Positions 29,422-37,185 of a stretch of 64,000 bases of DNA are shown here, piece by piece; positions within the stretch are counted from its first letter, which is position 1; each line of letters begins with the position of its first letter. Below the pieces are notes generated by a model, which was given only the letters and a program-made list of their open reading frames with translations, made no database searches and had not been told where the DNA came from. Both the position numbers and the translations under genes were made by a program. The DNA is from Aliiroseovarius sp. S1339 (GTDB taxonomy: Bacteria; Pseudomonadota; Alphaproteobacteria; Rhodobacterales; Rhodobacteraceae), in NCBI RefSeq assembly GCF_023195695.1, contig NZ_JALPQG010000004.1:186001-250000 (forward strand), written 5' to 3'.

Positions 29422-30078
29422 ATGTCGGGCTGGGTCGAATATGTGTTGGCGTTCGTGGTGTTCTTTCTGACGCATTCCATCCCAGTGCGTCCAGCGGTGA
29501 AATCCCGCCTTGTGGCAAAGCTTGGCGCGCGCGGGTTTACGTTGAGCTATTCACTGCTGTCGATTGCTGTGCTGGCTTGGGTGATCATCGCGGCAGGGCG
29601 CGCACCGTTCGTGGGGCTGTGGGATTGGGCGCCGTGGCAAAACCATGTGACGCTAACCGTGATGTTTCTGGTCTGCTTGATTGCCGCGTTGGCCATCGGT
29701 CGGCCAAACCCGTTGTCCTTCGGCGGGGCACAGAATGACCGCTTCGACCCCGACCGTCCCGGCCTGATCGGCTGGCTGCGACATCCGCTTCTGGTGGCGC
29801 TGTTCCTGTGGGCTTTCGGGCACATGGTCCCCAATGGAAATCTGGCCCATGTGATCTTGTTTGTGGTGTTTGCAGGCTTTGCCCTGCTGGGAATGCGCAT
29901 CATCGACCGGCGGCAAAAGCGCATTTTGGGCGCGGATCGATGGGCCGCGCTTTCCAACACACGCCGCGAAATCGTGGTGACGCGCGGCGGGGTTATCCGC
30001 GTCGCAATTGCGATTGGTGTTTATGCCCTACTGCTCGCCCTGCACGGCCCGATCATCGGGGTTGAGCCCCTGCTGTGA
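29422..30078 (+). CDS. NnrU-family membrane protein
   Basis: This 218-residue integral membrane protein has about six hydrophobic helices. The NnrU landmarks are FFLTHSIPVRPAVKSRLVAKLGARGF near the start and WLRHPLLVALFLWAFGHMVPNGNLA in the middle. The family is related to plant zeta-carotene isomerase (Z-ISO) and its first member was linked to denitrification gene expression; the role here is unknown. ATG at 29422 is chosen because a perfect AGGAGG precedes it. Its end overlaps the end of the convergent cdhR gene by 26 bp. Confidence 0.9.
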   Translation: MSGWVEYVLAFVVFFLTHSIPVRPAVKSRLVAKLGARGFTLSYSLLSIAVLAWVIIAAGRAPFVGLWDWAPWQNHVTLTVMFLVCLIAALAIGRPNPLSFGGAQNDRFDPDRPGLIGWLRHPLLVALFLWAFGHMVPNGNLAHVILFVVFAGFALLGMRIIDRRQKRILGADRWAALSNTRREIVVTRGGVIRVAIAIGVYALLLALHGPIIGVEPLL

Positions 30079-31027
30079 TCGCCGCCCCACGCGCGACGAC
30101 CCGTGGCGACAGACCAAATTCGACCCGAAAGGCGCGACTGAACGCACTGGCGTCAGCGTATCCTGCGCGCAGCGCAACTTCGGCGATAGACAGCCCGCCC
30201 GCTTCTAACATCCGTCTGGCCGAATTCAGGCGCAAGCGACGATAGACCTTCTGCGGCGACGCGCCGAAATGACGTTCAAACCGTTGCTCCAGATCGCGTT
30301 GGCGACAACCGGACCGGCGGGCAAGCTCGGGAATGGGAAGCGGCGTTTCGATGTTGGCCTCCATCTCGCGCAGGCAGGCCTCGACGCGACGATCACCGCG
30401 CACGCGCGCCAAAGCGTGGGGCGCGGTGACGCTTTCGGACATGAACATCTGGGTGAGTTCCAGCAACAAGGCCGCGCCGTGATCTTCGCCGATCAACTCG
30501 CAGGTCAGATCATATGCCGCCATCCCGCCGCTGCATGTGATGCGATTGCCGTCGCGCACCCAGCGGGCGCGTTCGACCTCTATGGATGGGAACCGTTCGC
30601 CAAAGGCGTCCAGAAGATCGAAATGAATGGTCGCGCGACAGCCGTCCAAAAGCCCTGCAGCCGCCAACACCCACCCCCCCGTATCAACGCCCACCATGGT
30701 TTGGAACCGTCCGGCCAAGGCTCGCAAAATCTTCGCATTGGCAGGGGTCGCATGGGTCTGGTGATCATAGCTGCAAATCGCAAAAAGGAAATCGCCCTGC
30801 CCGATATCCGACAGCCGCGCCGTTGGCATAATTGGCAACCCGCTGGAGGAATGAACCACCCAATCATCAGGCGTGCATATTTGCCATTCAAAGGCCGAGT
30901 GGCCCACCAGCGTATTGGTCGCCCGCAACGGCTCTAACAGGTTCGCCAGCGCCATGTTGGAAAAGCGATCATACAGCAGAAAGCCGATCTTGCGTGTCTT
31001 CGTGCTGGATTTCGACCAATTCTGCAT
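30053..31027 (-). CDS. cdhR: GlxA-type AraC regulator, CdhR-like
   Basis: This 324-residue regulator has a DJ-1/PfpI-like ligand domain (about residues 12-190: IGFLLYDRFSNMALANLLEPL, GVDTGGWVLAAAGLLDG) and a C-terminal AraC helix-turn-helix pair (SGCRQRDLEQRFERHFG and IAEVALRAGYADASAFSRAFR). This is the architecture of CdhR, the activator of carnitine catabolism in Pseudomonas. Divergence from a cdhC-type gene supports the call. Repeats of TGCATA overlap its start and may be its binding sites. Confidence 0.85.
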   Translation of the reverse strand: MQNWSKSSTKTRKIGFLLYDRFSNMALANLLEPLRATNTLVGHSAFEWQICTPDDWVVHSSSGLPIMPTARLSDIGQGDFLFAICSYDHQTHATPANAKILRALAGRFQTMVGVDTGGWVLAAAGLLDGCRATIHFDLLDAFGERFPSIEVERARWVRDGNRITCSGGMAAYDLTCELIGEDHGAALLLELTQMFMSESVTAPHALARVRGDRRVEACLREMEANIETPLPIPELARRSGCRQRDLEQRFERHFGASPQKVYRRLRLNSARRMLEAGGLSIAEVALRAGYADASAFSRAFRVEFGLSPRVVARGAAITAGAQPR

Positions 31028-31048
31028 AGTTTTGCATAAATCTGCATA
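31023..31048. promoter_or_regulatory. Three TGCATA repeats at 10-bp spacing, candidate CdhR site
   Basis: TGCATA occurs at 31023-31028, 31033-31038 and 31043-31048, one helical turn apart, in the short gap between divergent cdhR and cdhC; the first copy includes the cdhR start codon. AraC-family proteins contact successive major grooves about 10 bp apart, so this is a plausible operator. The repeat is seen; the binding is inferred. Confidence 0.5.
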
Positions 31049-31110
31049 TCACGCCCGTCAATCCCGCCCATCATGGTGGGACCATTCGGCACATCCAGAT
31101 GGAGGATCCC

Positions 31111-32022
31111 ATGCCCCTGACCATGAACACCAATGTTTTCATCACCTGCGCCGTGACCGGGTCAGGCAGCACGCAGGACCGGTCCCCTCATGTGCCGCGC
31201 AGCCCCAAGCAGATCGCTGACAGCGCGATTGCCGCCGCGAAAGCAGGCGCTGCCATCGTGCATTGCCATGTGCGCGACCCCGAGACGGGCACGCCGTCGC
31301 GCGACCTGAAACTCTACCGCGAAGTGACCGAGCGTATTCGCGACGCCGATGTCGACGTGGTCCTGAACCTGACCGCGGGCATGGGCGGCGACATCACTTT
31401 CGGCCCGACCCACGCGCCCATGCCGGTGAACGAAGCCGGCACCGACATGATCGGCGCCGCCGAACGGGTCGCCCACGTGGCCGAGTGCCTGCCCGAGATC
31501 TGCACGCTGGATTGCGGCACCATGAACTTCGCCGAGGCCGATTACGTCATGACCAACACCCCCGGCATGTTGCGTGCCATGGGTCAGATGATGACCGATC
31601 TTGGCGTGAAACCCGAGATCGAAGCCTTCGACACAGGCCATCTGTGGTTCGCCAAGGAACTGGTGAAAGAAGGCGTGCTTGACAGCCCCGCCCTTGTGCA
31701 GCTGTGCATGGGTGTGCCGTGGGGCGCGCCGGACGACCTGAACACCTTCATGGCGATGGTCAACAATGTGCCCGACGACTGGACCTTCTCGGCCTTCGGG
31801 CTGGGGCGTAACCAGATGGCCTATGTCGCGGCGGCCGTGCTGGCGGGCGGCAACGTGCGCGTCGGGCTTGAGGATAACCTGTGGCTTGGCAAAGGCGAGC
31901 TTGCGACCAACGAACAGCTTGTGACCCGCGCGCGTGGCATCATCGAAGGCATGGGCGCCCGCGTGATTGGTCCCGAGGACGTGCGCGAAAAGCTGGGCCT
32001 TGTGAAAAGAGCCCCGAAATGA
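31111..32022 (+). CDS. cdhC: 3-dehydrocarnitine cleavage enzyme (BKACE family)
   Basis: This 303-residue zinc enzyme of the beta-keto acid cleavage (formerly DUF849) family is expected to react 3-dehydrocarnitine with acetyl-CoA to give betainyl-CoA and acetoacetate. The metal ligands are in AAIVHCHVRDPETG; VVLNLTAGMGG, LDCGTMNF, EIEAFDTGHLWFA and VRVGLEDNLWLGKG complete the family pattern. ATG at 31111 is preceded by GGAGG; an ATG 12 bp earlier overlaps that site. Its stop overlaps the dehydrogenase start (ATGA). Substrate is assigned from the next gene and from CdhR. Confidence 0.88.
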   Translation: MPLTMNTNVFITCAVTGSGSTQDRSPHVPRSPKQIADSAIAAAKAGAAIVHCHVRDPETGTPSRDLKLYREVTERIRDADVDVVLNLTAGMGGDITFGPTHAPMPVNEAGTDMIGAAERVAHVAECLPEICTLDCGTMNFAEADYVMTNTPGMLRAMGQMMTDLGVKPEIEAFDTGHLWFAKELVKEGVLDSPALVQLCMGVPWGAPDDLNTFMAMVNNVPDDWTFSAFGLGRNQMAYVAAAVLAGGNVRVGLEDNLWLGKGELATNEQLVTRARGIIEGMGARVIGPEDVREKLGLVKRAPK

Positions 32023-33413
32023 AGGCGGCGATCATCGGCGGCGGCGTCATCGGCGGCGGCTGGGCCGCGCGGTTCCTTCTGAACGGGTGGGACGTCGCCG
32101 TGTTCGACCCCGACCCCGAGGCTGAACGCAAGATCGGCGAGGTTCTGACCAACGCCCGCCGCGCGCTGCCGGGCCTCTACGAAACCGCGCTGCCTGCAGA
32201 GGGCAAATTGACCTATCACGACGATCTGGCCCAAGCCGTCGCAGGTGCCGATTGGGTGCAGGAAAGCGTGCCGGAGCGGCTGGACCTAAAGCACAAAGTC
32301 TTTGCAGACCTGATGCGTCTCGCGCCGGAAACGGCGATCATCGGCTCATCAACATCGGGCTTCAAACCGTCGGAACTGAACGAAAAAGGCGCGCGTGCGA
32401 TTGTCGCGCACCCGTTCAACCCGGTCTATCTTCTGCCGTTGATCGAGCTTGTGGGCGATGAAGGCACCTGCACCCGTGCCGCCGACATCCTTCAGTCCAT
32501 CGGCATGTTCCCCCTGAAAGTCCGCAAGGAAATTGACGCCCATATTGCCGACCGCTTCCTTGAGGCCGTCTGGCGCGAGGCGCTCTGGCTGGTCAAGGAC
32601 GGCATCGCAACGACCGAGGAAATCGACGACGCGATCCGCATGGGCTTCGGCCTTCGCTGGGCGCAGATGGGATTGTTTGAAACCTACCGCGTCGCGGGCG
32701 GCGAGGCTGGCATGAAACATTTCATGGCCCAGTTCGGCCCCTGCCTGACGTGGCCTTGGACCAAGCTGATGGACGTGCCGGAATTCACCGATGAACTGGT
32801 TGACCTGATCGCAGGCCAGTCGGACGCGCAATCCGGCCATATGTCGATCCGCGAATTGGAGCGGCTGCGTGATGACAACCTCGTCTCGATGCTGCGCGCT
32901 TTGAAGGCCCGCGGGCCGGGGTCCGGCGCGGGCCGCGTGATCCGCGAGCACGAGGCGGACCTGTGGCCTGCCATGACCGACACCGTTCCCCTGCGCACCG
33001 TCACCCGTGACGTGCCTGTGGACTGGACGGACTATAACGGCCACATGAACGAAGGGCGCTATGGTCAGGTGTTCTCGGATGCGGCCGACCGATTGATGGC
33101 GCATGTTGGCGCGGATGCGGATTATATCGCGTCGGGCCTCAGCTATTTCACCGCTGAAACCAACATCAGATACATCGACGAATGCCATGCGGGCGAAGCG
33201 GTCTATGTCGACACTACCGTGACCCTTGGCGAAGGCAAAAAGCTGCGCCTGTGGCACGAGATGCGGCGCGCGAAGAATGGCGGGCTGCTGGCAACCTGCG
33301 ATCAATTCCTGCTGCATGTGGACCTGACCACCCGCAAATCCTGCCCGCCCCGCGCCGATGTCGAAGCGCGCGTCGAAGCACTCGCCGCCCTGCATGCCAA
33401 AGGAGCCACCTGA
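32019..33413 (+). CDS. cdhA: L-carnitine dehydrogenase fused to a thioesterase domain
   Basis: This is a 464-residue two-domain protein. Residues 1 to about 320 form a 3-hydroxyacyl-CoA dehydrogenase-like NAD enzyme (AAIIGGGVIGGGWAARF; catalytic His131 in AHPFNPVYLLPLIELV) that would oxidise L-carnitine to 3-dehydrocarnitine. From about residue 330 a hotdog thioesterase follows (DVPVDWTDYNGHMNEGRY), matching the separate CdhB of Pseudomonas and suited to release betaine from betainyl-CoA. Such fusions are known in rhizobial carnitine dehydrogenases. ATG at 32019 overlaps the cdhC stop; its own stop overlaps the next start (TGATG). Confidence 0.88.
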   Translation: MKAAIIGGGVIGGGWAARFLLNGWDVAVFDPDPEAERKIGEVLTNARRALPGLYETALPAEGKLTYHDDLAQAVAGADWVQESVPERLDLKHKVFADLMRLAPETAIIGSSTSGFKPSELNEKGARAIVAHPFNPVYLLPLIELVGDEGTCTRAADILQSIGMFPLKVRKEIDAHIADRFLEAVWREALWLVKDGIATTEEIDDAIRMGFGLRWAQMGLFETYRVAGGEAGMKHFMAQFGPCLTWPWTKLMDVPEFTDELVDLIAGQSDAQSGHMSIRELERLRDDNLVSMLRALKARGPGSGAGRVIREHEADLWPAMTDTVPLRTVTRDVPVDWTDYNGHMNEGRYGQVFSDAADRLMAHVGADADYIASGLSYFTAETNIRYIDECHAGEAVYVDTTVTLGEGKKLRLWHEMRRAKNGGLLATCDQFLLHVDLTTRKSCPPRADVEARVEALAALHAKGAT

Positions 33414-34573
33414 TGCATTTCGGATTGTCAGAAGAACAGGACATGATCGTCTCGACGGTGCGCAGCTTTGTCGAGAACGAGATCTACCCCCACGAGGACA
33501 TGGTCGAACGCACCGGGCAGGTACCGCACGAGTTGGGGCAAGAGATCAAGCAGAAGGTCATCGACCTCGGATTCTATGCCTGCAACTTCCCCGAAGAGGT
33601 CGGCGGCGCGGGCCTGTCGCACCTCGATTTCACGCTGGTCGAACGCGAGTTGGGCCGCGGGTCGATGGCGCTGACGCATTTCTTCGGGCGGCCTCAGAAC
33701 ATTCTGATGGCCTGCACCGGCGATCAGCGTGACCGCTACCTGCTGCCCGCCGTGCGGGGCGAGAAGATGGACGCGCTTGCCATGACCGAACCCGACGCGG
33801 GATCCGACGTGCGGGGCATGAAATGTTCAGCTGTTCGCGATGGTGGCGATTGGGTTCTGAACGGCTCCAAACACTTCATCTCTGGTGCGGAACATGCGGA
33901 TTTCTTTATTGTTTTCGTGGCCACTGGCGTAGACGAAACCCCGCGCGGACCGAAGAAACGCATCACCTGTTTCCTTGTCGACCGCGGCACACCGGGCTTT
34001 GCCGTGCGCGACGGCTATGCATCCGTCAGCCACAAGGGCTATAAGAACTGTATCCTCGATTTCGACAATTGCCGCCTGCCCGACGCACAGGTGCTGGGCG
34101 AAGTCGATGGCGGCTTCGCAGTGATGAACGAATGGCTCTATGCGACCCGCTTGACGGTGGCCGCCTTCTGCGTCGGGCGTGCGCGACGCTGCTTTGACAT
34201 GGCCCTGAATTATGCAGCCGAACGCAAGCAATTCGGCCAACCCATCGCAAAATTTCAGGGCGTCAGCTTTCAGATCGCCGACATGATCACCGAGATTGAC
34301 GCAGCCGACTGGCTGACCCTTGCCGGTGCGTGGCGGCTGGACCAAAACCTGCCCGCCAACCGCGAAATCGCGTCGGCAAAGCTCTATGCCTCGGAAATGC
34401 TGGCCCGCGTCACCGACACCACGCTGCAGATATTCGGCGGTATGGGCCTGATGAACGACTTCCCGATTGAACGGTTCTGGCGCGACGCGCGTGTCGAGCG
34501 CATCTGGGACGGTACATCCGAAATCCAGCGCCACATCATCAGCCGCGATCTGTTCAGGCCATTGGGAGCGTAA
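33413..34573 (+). CDS. Acyl-CoA dehydrogenase
   Basis: This 386-residue FAD enzyme oxidises acyl-CoA to enoyl-CoA. The start MHFGLSEEQDMIVSTVRSFV, ALAMTEPDAGSDVRGM (FAD/substrate motif), RKQFGQPIAKFQGVSFQIADM and the end IWDGTSEIQRHIISRDLF are the family blocks. Context in a carnitine operon suggests CaiA-like work on betaine acyl-CoAs such as gamma-butyrobetainyl-CoA; that is inference. AGGAG precedes the start, which overlaps the previous stop. A CaiD-like hydratase and a CoA ligase that would complete this branch lie 16 kb away at 50.4-53.2 kb. Confidence 0.9.
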   Translation: MHFGLSEEQDMIVSTVRSFVENEIYPHEDMVERTGQVPHELGQEIKQKVIDLGFYACNFPEEVGGAGLSHLDFTLVERELGRGSMALTHFFGRPQNILMACTGDQRDRYLLPAVRGEKMDALAMTEPDAGSDVRGMKCSAVRDGGDWVLNGSKHFISGAEHADFFIVFVATGVDETPRGPKKRITCFLVDRGTPGFAVRDGYASVSHKGYKNCILDFDNCRLPDAQVLGEVDGGFAVMNEWLYATRLTVAAFCVGRARRCFDMALNYAAERKQFGQPIAKFQGVSFQIADMITEIDAADWLTLAGAWRLDQNLPANREIASAKLYASEMLARVTDTTLQIFGGMGLMNDFPIERFWRDARVERIWDGTSEIQRHIISRDLFRPLGA

Positions 34574-34587
34574 AGGTATCATACCTT
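34573..34587 (+). other. 15-bp palindrome at the acyl-CoA dehydrogenase stop
   Basis: AAGGTAT and ATACCTT flank a single C, starting on the last base of the stop codon. It could be a small hairpin ending the transcript or the edge of an inserted element. No T-run follows, so it is not a clear terminator. Confidence 0.35.
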
Positions 34588-34704
34588 CGGCGAGGATATT
34601 TAGGGCCGGAAGAAACGCAGGAAGATCACCTGCATCCCCCCCTGCGTGTCAAAACATTTGCGCTCTTTGCTGAAATGGTGCGGCCGGACCCAAGGAAACC
34701 AGCG

Positions 34705-35054
34705 TTTCAGCTATCGCACGTCAGATATGCACCCACATCAAAATGTGCCAACGCCACCAACCGGCTCTTGAAAAAGACATTCGCAATTCAGTTCACCAGG
34801 GCGACGAGCTTCGCCGCCGCTTTGAATTTCTAACATCTATTCCGGGTATTGCATTCATTGGTGCTGCGATATTGATTGCTGAATTGAGTGAATTTGGCAC
34901 CACTAATGCCGCAAAAACAGTGGCACTTGCAGGAGTGGCACCTATGAATTGCAACTCCGGCGTCTGGCGCGGGAAACGCAAATCCCGAGGGGGGGGGTAC
35001 GGTACGCAATGTCGTTCAGCGTGGCGGCAACTACAGCTATCCGAAAAACTGTAG
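34705..35054 (+). pseudogene. IS110-family transposase remnant (C-terminal part, frameshifted)
   Basis: The reading frame gives IARQICTHIKMCQRHQ, then SIPGIAFIGAAILIAELSEFG and TVALAGVAPMNCNSGVWRGKRK. These match the C-terminal (Transposase_20) domain of IS110-type transposases: the SIPGI helix-hairpin, the LAGVAP motif and the SGxWRGKR motif. The N-terminal DEDD catalytic domain is absent. After a run of nine G at about 34989-34997 the expected end continues in another frame (VAATTAIRKNC), so the fragment is also frameshifted. It is a dead remnant at the left of an accessory stretch. The 227 bp after it hold no gene. Confidence 0.75.
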
Positions 35055-35281
35055 TCTTAACAAGCTCTCTGGTTGCTGGAATCCGTGTATAGGTCTTATC
35101 CACAAGTGTTAACGGCCTAGACAGAAAGCCTTGCGGGCGATCATTGAAAAGCTTCCGTTCGTCTCTCCGCGGCGAATTCGGGCAAGAGCCCATATTAATC
35201 ATTTGTTGCGATGCCGCAAAAGTCAGATCTTGGGAATTGGGTCCCCTCAGGATTGTTTGGCTCGGCCGCTTTGTCGGAACC

Positions 35282-35683
35282 TCAGCCGAGCTTTCGCAGC
35301 GCATACCATGCGAAAAACGCTGCCAACACAATGAATAAGGCGCTGCCCACAAGGACAGAGGCCATACCCGCGCCGAGTGTCGGAATAGTTGCAACCAAAG
35401 CCCCAACTCCAGACAGCACGAATGCTGAAACCGACTTGTCCGACCGCATCAGCAGAAGCCCGGCTCCGGACAAACCTGCAATGACCGAGACAGCGAACGC
35501 GATCAGCGTCCATGTTGGCCGCGCTTCGACGAACGCCTGATAGTCCGGTGGCAAAGTGGCAAGGCCTTCTGGGCTCATCTGTTGAAACAAATTCACGCAA
35601 CCAAGGCCGTTCCAAACGATTGCGACGATGCCCACGATCCACAACAGGATCGGAGTTGAGCCTTTTGCGTGATTACTTCCCAT
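35282..35683 (-). CDS. Small four-helix membrane protein, uncharacterised
   Basis: The product is not functionally recognised. The 133 residues have four hydrophobic helices (LLWIVGIVAIVWNGLGCVNLF, the WTLIAFAVSVIAGLSGAGLLLM region, VSAFVLSGVGALVATIPTLG and LVGSALFIVLAAFFAWYALRK) and a soluble loop LFQQMSPEGLATLPPDYQAF between the first two. AAAGGA precedes ATG at 35683; in-frame ATGs at 35704 and further upstream are alternatives. The start overlaps the end of the degraded GFA-family gene, so it may once have been read from the same transcript. Confidence 0.7.
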   Translation of the reverse strand: MGSNHAKGSTPILLWIVGIVAIVWNGLGCVNLFQQMSPEGLATLPPDYQAFVEARPTWTLIAFAVSVIAGLSGAGLLLMRSDKSVSAFVLSGVGALVATIPTLGAGMASVLVGSALFIVLAAFFAWYALRKLG

Positions 35684-36108
35684 CGATTTCCTTTGCTTTT
35701 CCATCAATGGCATCGCTGGTCTGCGACGTTCCGTTTCGATCCCACAGCTGGCAGTTTTCGGCAAACGCCTGATGAGGCTCTGAAAACAAAGCTTGGTTGC
35801 TAAGAATGCCTACCGCAACAAACAGGGTATCGCGCATTTTTGATGTGGCTTTGTAAATCGGCGAACCGCAGTCGGGGCAATAGCAAAGCCGTAACTCATT
35901 TCCCGCGTCAGATACCCAACGTTACGACACCAATACGCCGGTCAAACTAACGCTGGATTGTTGAAACGCAACCTGCGGCAAGTAGACCGCCGCCAGAAAT
36001 ACGCTGACAGTCCTGACAGTAGCACAAGACCGAAAACGCGGGGGTGCCAATCACCTCAACTTGGATTTTTCCACAAAGACACTGCCCGGTGCTTTGGTCT
36101 GCTGTCAT
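35673..36108 (-). pseudogene. Frameshifted GFA-family (CENP-V/GFA domain) gene
   Basis: Reading leftward from ATG at 36108, GQCLCGKIQVEV and LCYCQDCQRISGGG carry the zinc-binding CxC and CxxC pairs of the glutathione-dependent formaldehyde-activating (GFA) domain. That frame stops soon after, near 35955. The expected second half is intact in another frame: VSDAGNELRLCYCPDCGSPIYKA, then ALFSEPHQAFAENCQLWD, ending at 35673. A stop also interrupts the joining stretch (VSLTGVLVS then stop). At least one frameshift and one more lesion are needed to explain this. GGAG precedes the start, and the gene begins 2 bp after the YCII-like stop. Confidence 0.75.
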
Positions 36109-36110
36109 TG

Positions 36111-36422
36111 CTACATCTCCATAAGTTGGGCGACCTCGACCCAGCCATCATTCTCAACGATAGGACTGTTTTTTGCTATGTCTAAAGCCGCGACTTGGTC
36201 GGCCTCAACAACCACCATGTAGCCTGACAACGGGTCTGATCCGCCGCCATCTGCGACGCCCGATGCGCTAACCGTGCTTGCCCCACCAACGACACTGCCT
36301 GGGACAGCGATTGATGCACCAAGCCCTTCCACCCAAGTCCCCCACTTCGCCATGTTTATTGCGCCTTCTTCTTGGCTTTCCGGCATCGCGCCGCCGTGAA
36401 ATGCAAACATGAACTTCGCCAT
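36111..36422 (-). CDS. YCII-related domain protein
   Basis: This 103-residue single-domain protein of the YciI-like fold starts MAKFMFAFHGGAMPES, continues INMAKWGTWVEGLG and ends DPLSGYMVVVEADQVAALDIAKNSPIV with WVEVAQLMEM. Some members are dehydrochlorinases or hydrolases, but most have no known function. ATG at 36420-36422 has AAGGAG at good spacing; longer in-frame starts include implausible cysteine-rich sequence. It heads a leftward unit with the GFA pseudogene and the small membrane protein, and is divergent from the TetR fragment. Confidence 0.85.
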   Translation of the reverse strand: MAKFMFAFHGGAMPESQEEGAINMAKWGTWVEGLGASIAVPGSVVGGASTVSASGVADGGGSDPLSGYMVVVEADQVAALDIAKNSPIVENDGWVEVAQLMEM

Positions 36423-36562
36423 TGGTGTTTCTCCTTTGCGGAAACGCCGTTGTTCTTTGCACCCTGACACGCATCTATTTATGCTCAAGAACATCTTCAC
36501 GGCTCTGCTATGATACGTAGAACCAATCGACGCGCATCGTACCATACAGCAAAGAACATACC

Positions 36563-36973
36563 TTGAGGTCCAAGAATAGGATCGTAGAGGTCGCAAGGAT
36601 CCTTTTTAATGTTCATGGGTTCAAAAAGGTAACGATTGAAATGGTGATGGCAAAAGCGGGCATGGCCCGCGGCGGATTTTACAAACACTTCAAAAACAAA
36701 GGGGCTTTGTACTGCGTTGCCGTTGAAAGCTTTTTGATGGGGCGCGGCTCTGTTTGGCGGGAAGAGGCAGGGATAGATCCGACAAACCCTTCGCCTGAGA
36801 TGGCGCAACACATGTTTGATAGCTATTTGTCCGAAAAGCACCTTGGCGATATTGAAAGCCAATGCCCAATGATCGCGCTTTCGTCAGATGTTGCGCGCAG
36901 CACACCGAACATCCAGCGTGCCTATCAGGCTTTGGTGTCTGTTTTCAATCTACAGTCCTTAGTCTCTCAGTAA
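36563..36973 (+). CDS. TetR-family regulator, truncated and probably decayed
   Basis: The N-terminal helix-turn-helix is intact (IVEVARILFNVHGFKKVTIEMV, AGMARGGFYKHFKNKGALY). The frame stops after 136 residues, while TetR proteins of this type have about 190. Fragments resembling the missing C-terminus appear in other frames (TLVLQSRT, then PRLSPRLVAAAAHA) up to about 37077, so the end is frameshifted. The start is also unclear: family-like residues (VPYSKEHT) lie upstream of the TTG at 36563, with no ATG or GTG in frame. It probably once controlled the divergent YCII-like unit. It may be non-functional. Confidence 0.7.
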   Translation: MRSKNRIVEVARILFNVHGFKKVTIEMVMAKAGMARGGFYKHFKNKGALYCVAVESFLMGRGSVWREEAGIDPTNPSPEMAQHMFDSYLSEKHLGDIESQCPMIALSSDVARSTPNIQRAYQALVSVFNLQSLVSQ

Positions 36974-37185
36974 ATCCGGACCCAGACACCAGCCAGACGT
37001 TGGTTCTTCAATCTCGAACCTCGGCTAAGTCCAAGGCTTGTCGCCGCTGCTGCTCACGCTGACAGCAGCCACAAACCGCGGACGAAGCCACCATTCAAAA
37101 AACCAACCATGTGTGGTAATTGTCATGCAAGCCAAAGTGCTAAGCGCCTGACTGACGAGCCGCAATGACACTGGGATGGAAACCC

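Noticed and set aside
35055-35281. Possible further mobile-element debris after the IS110 fragment
   Set aside because: Short frames on both strands were read, but none matched a transposase or any other family clearly enough to annotate.
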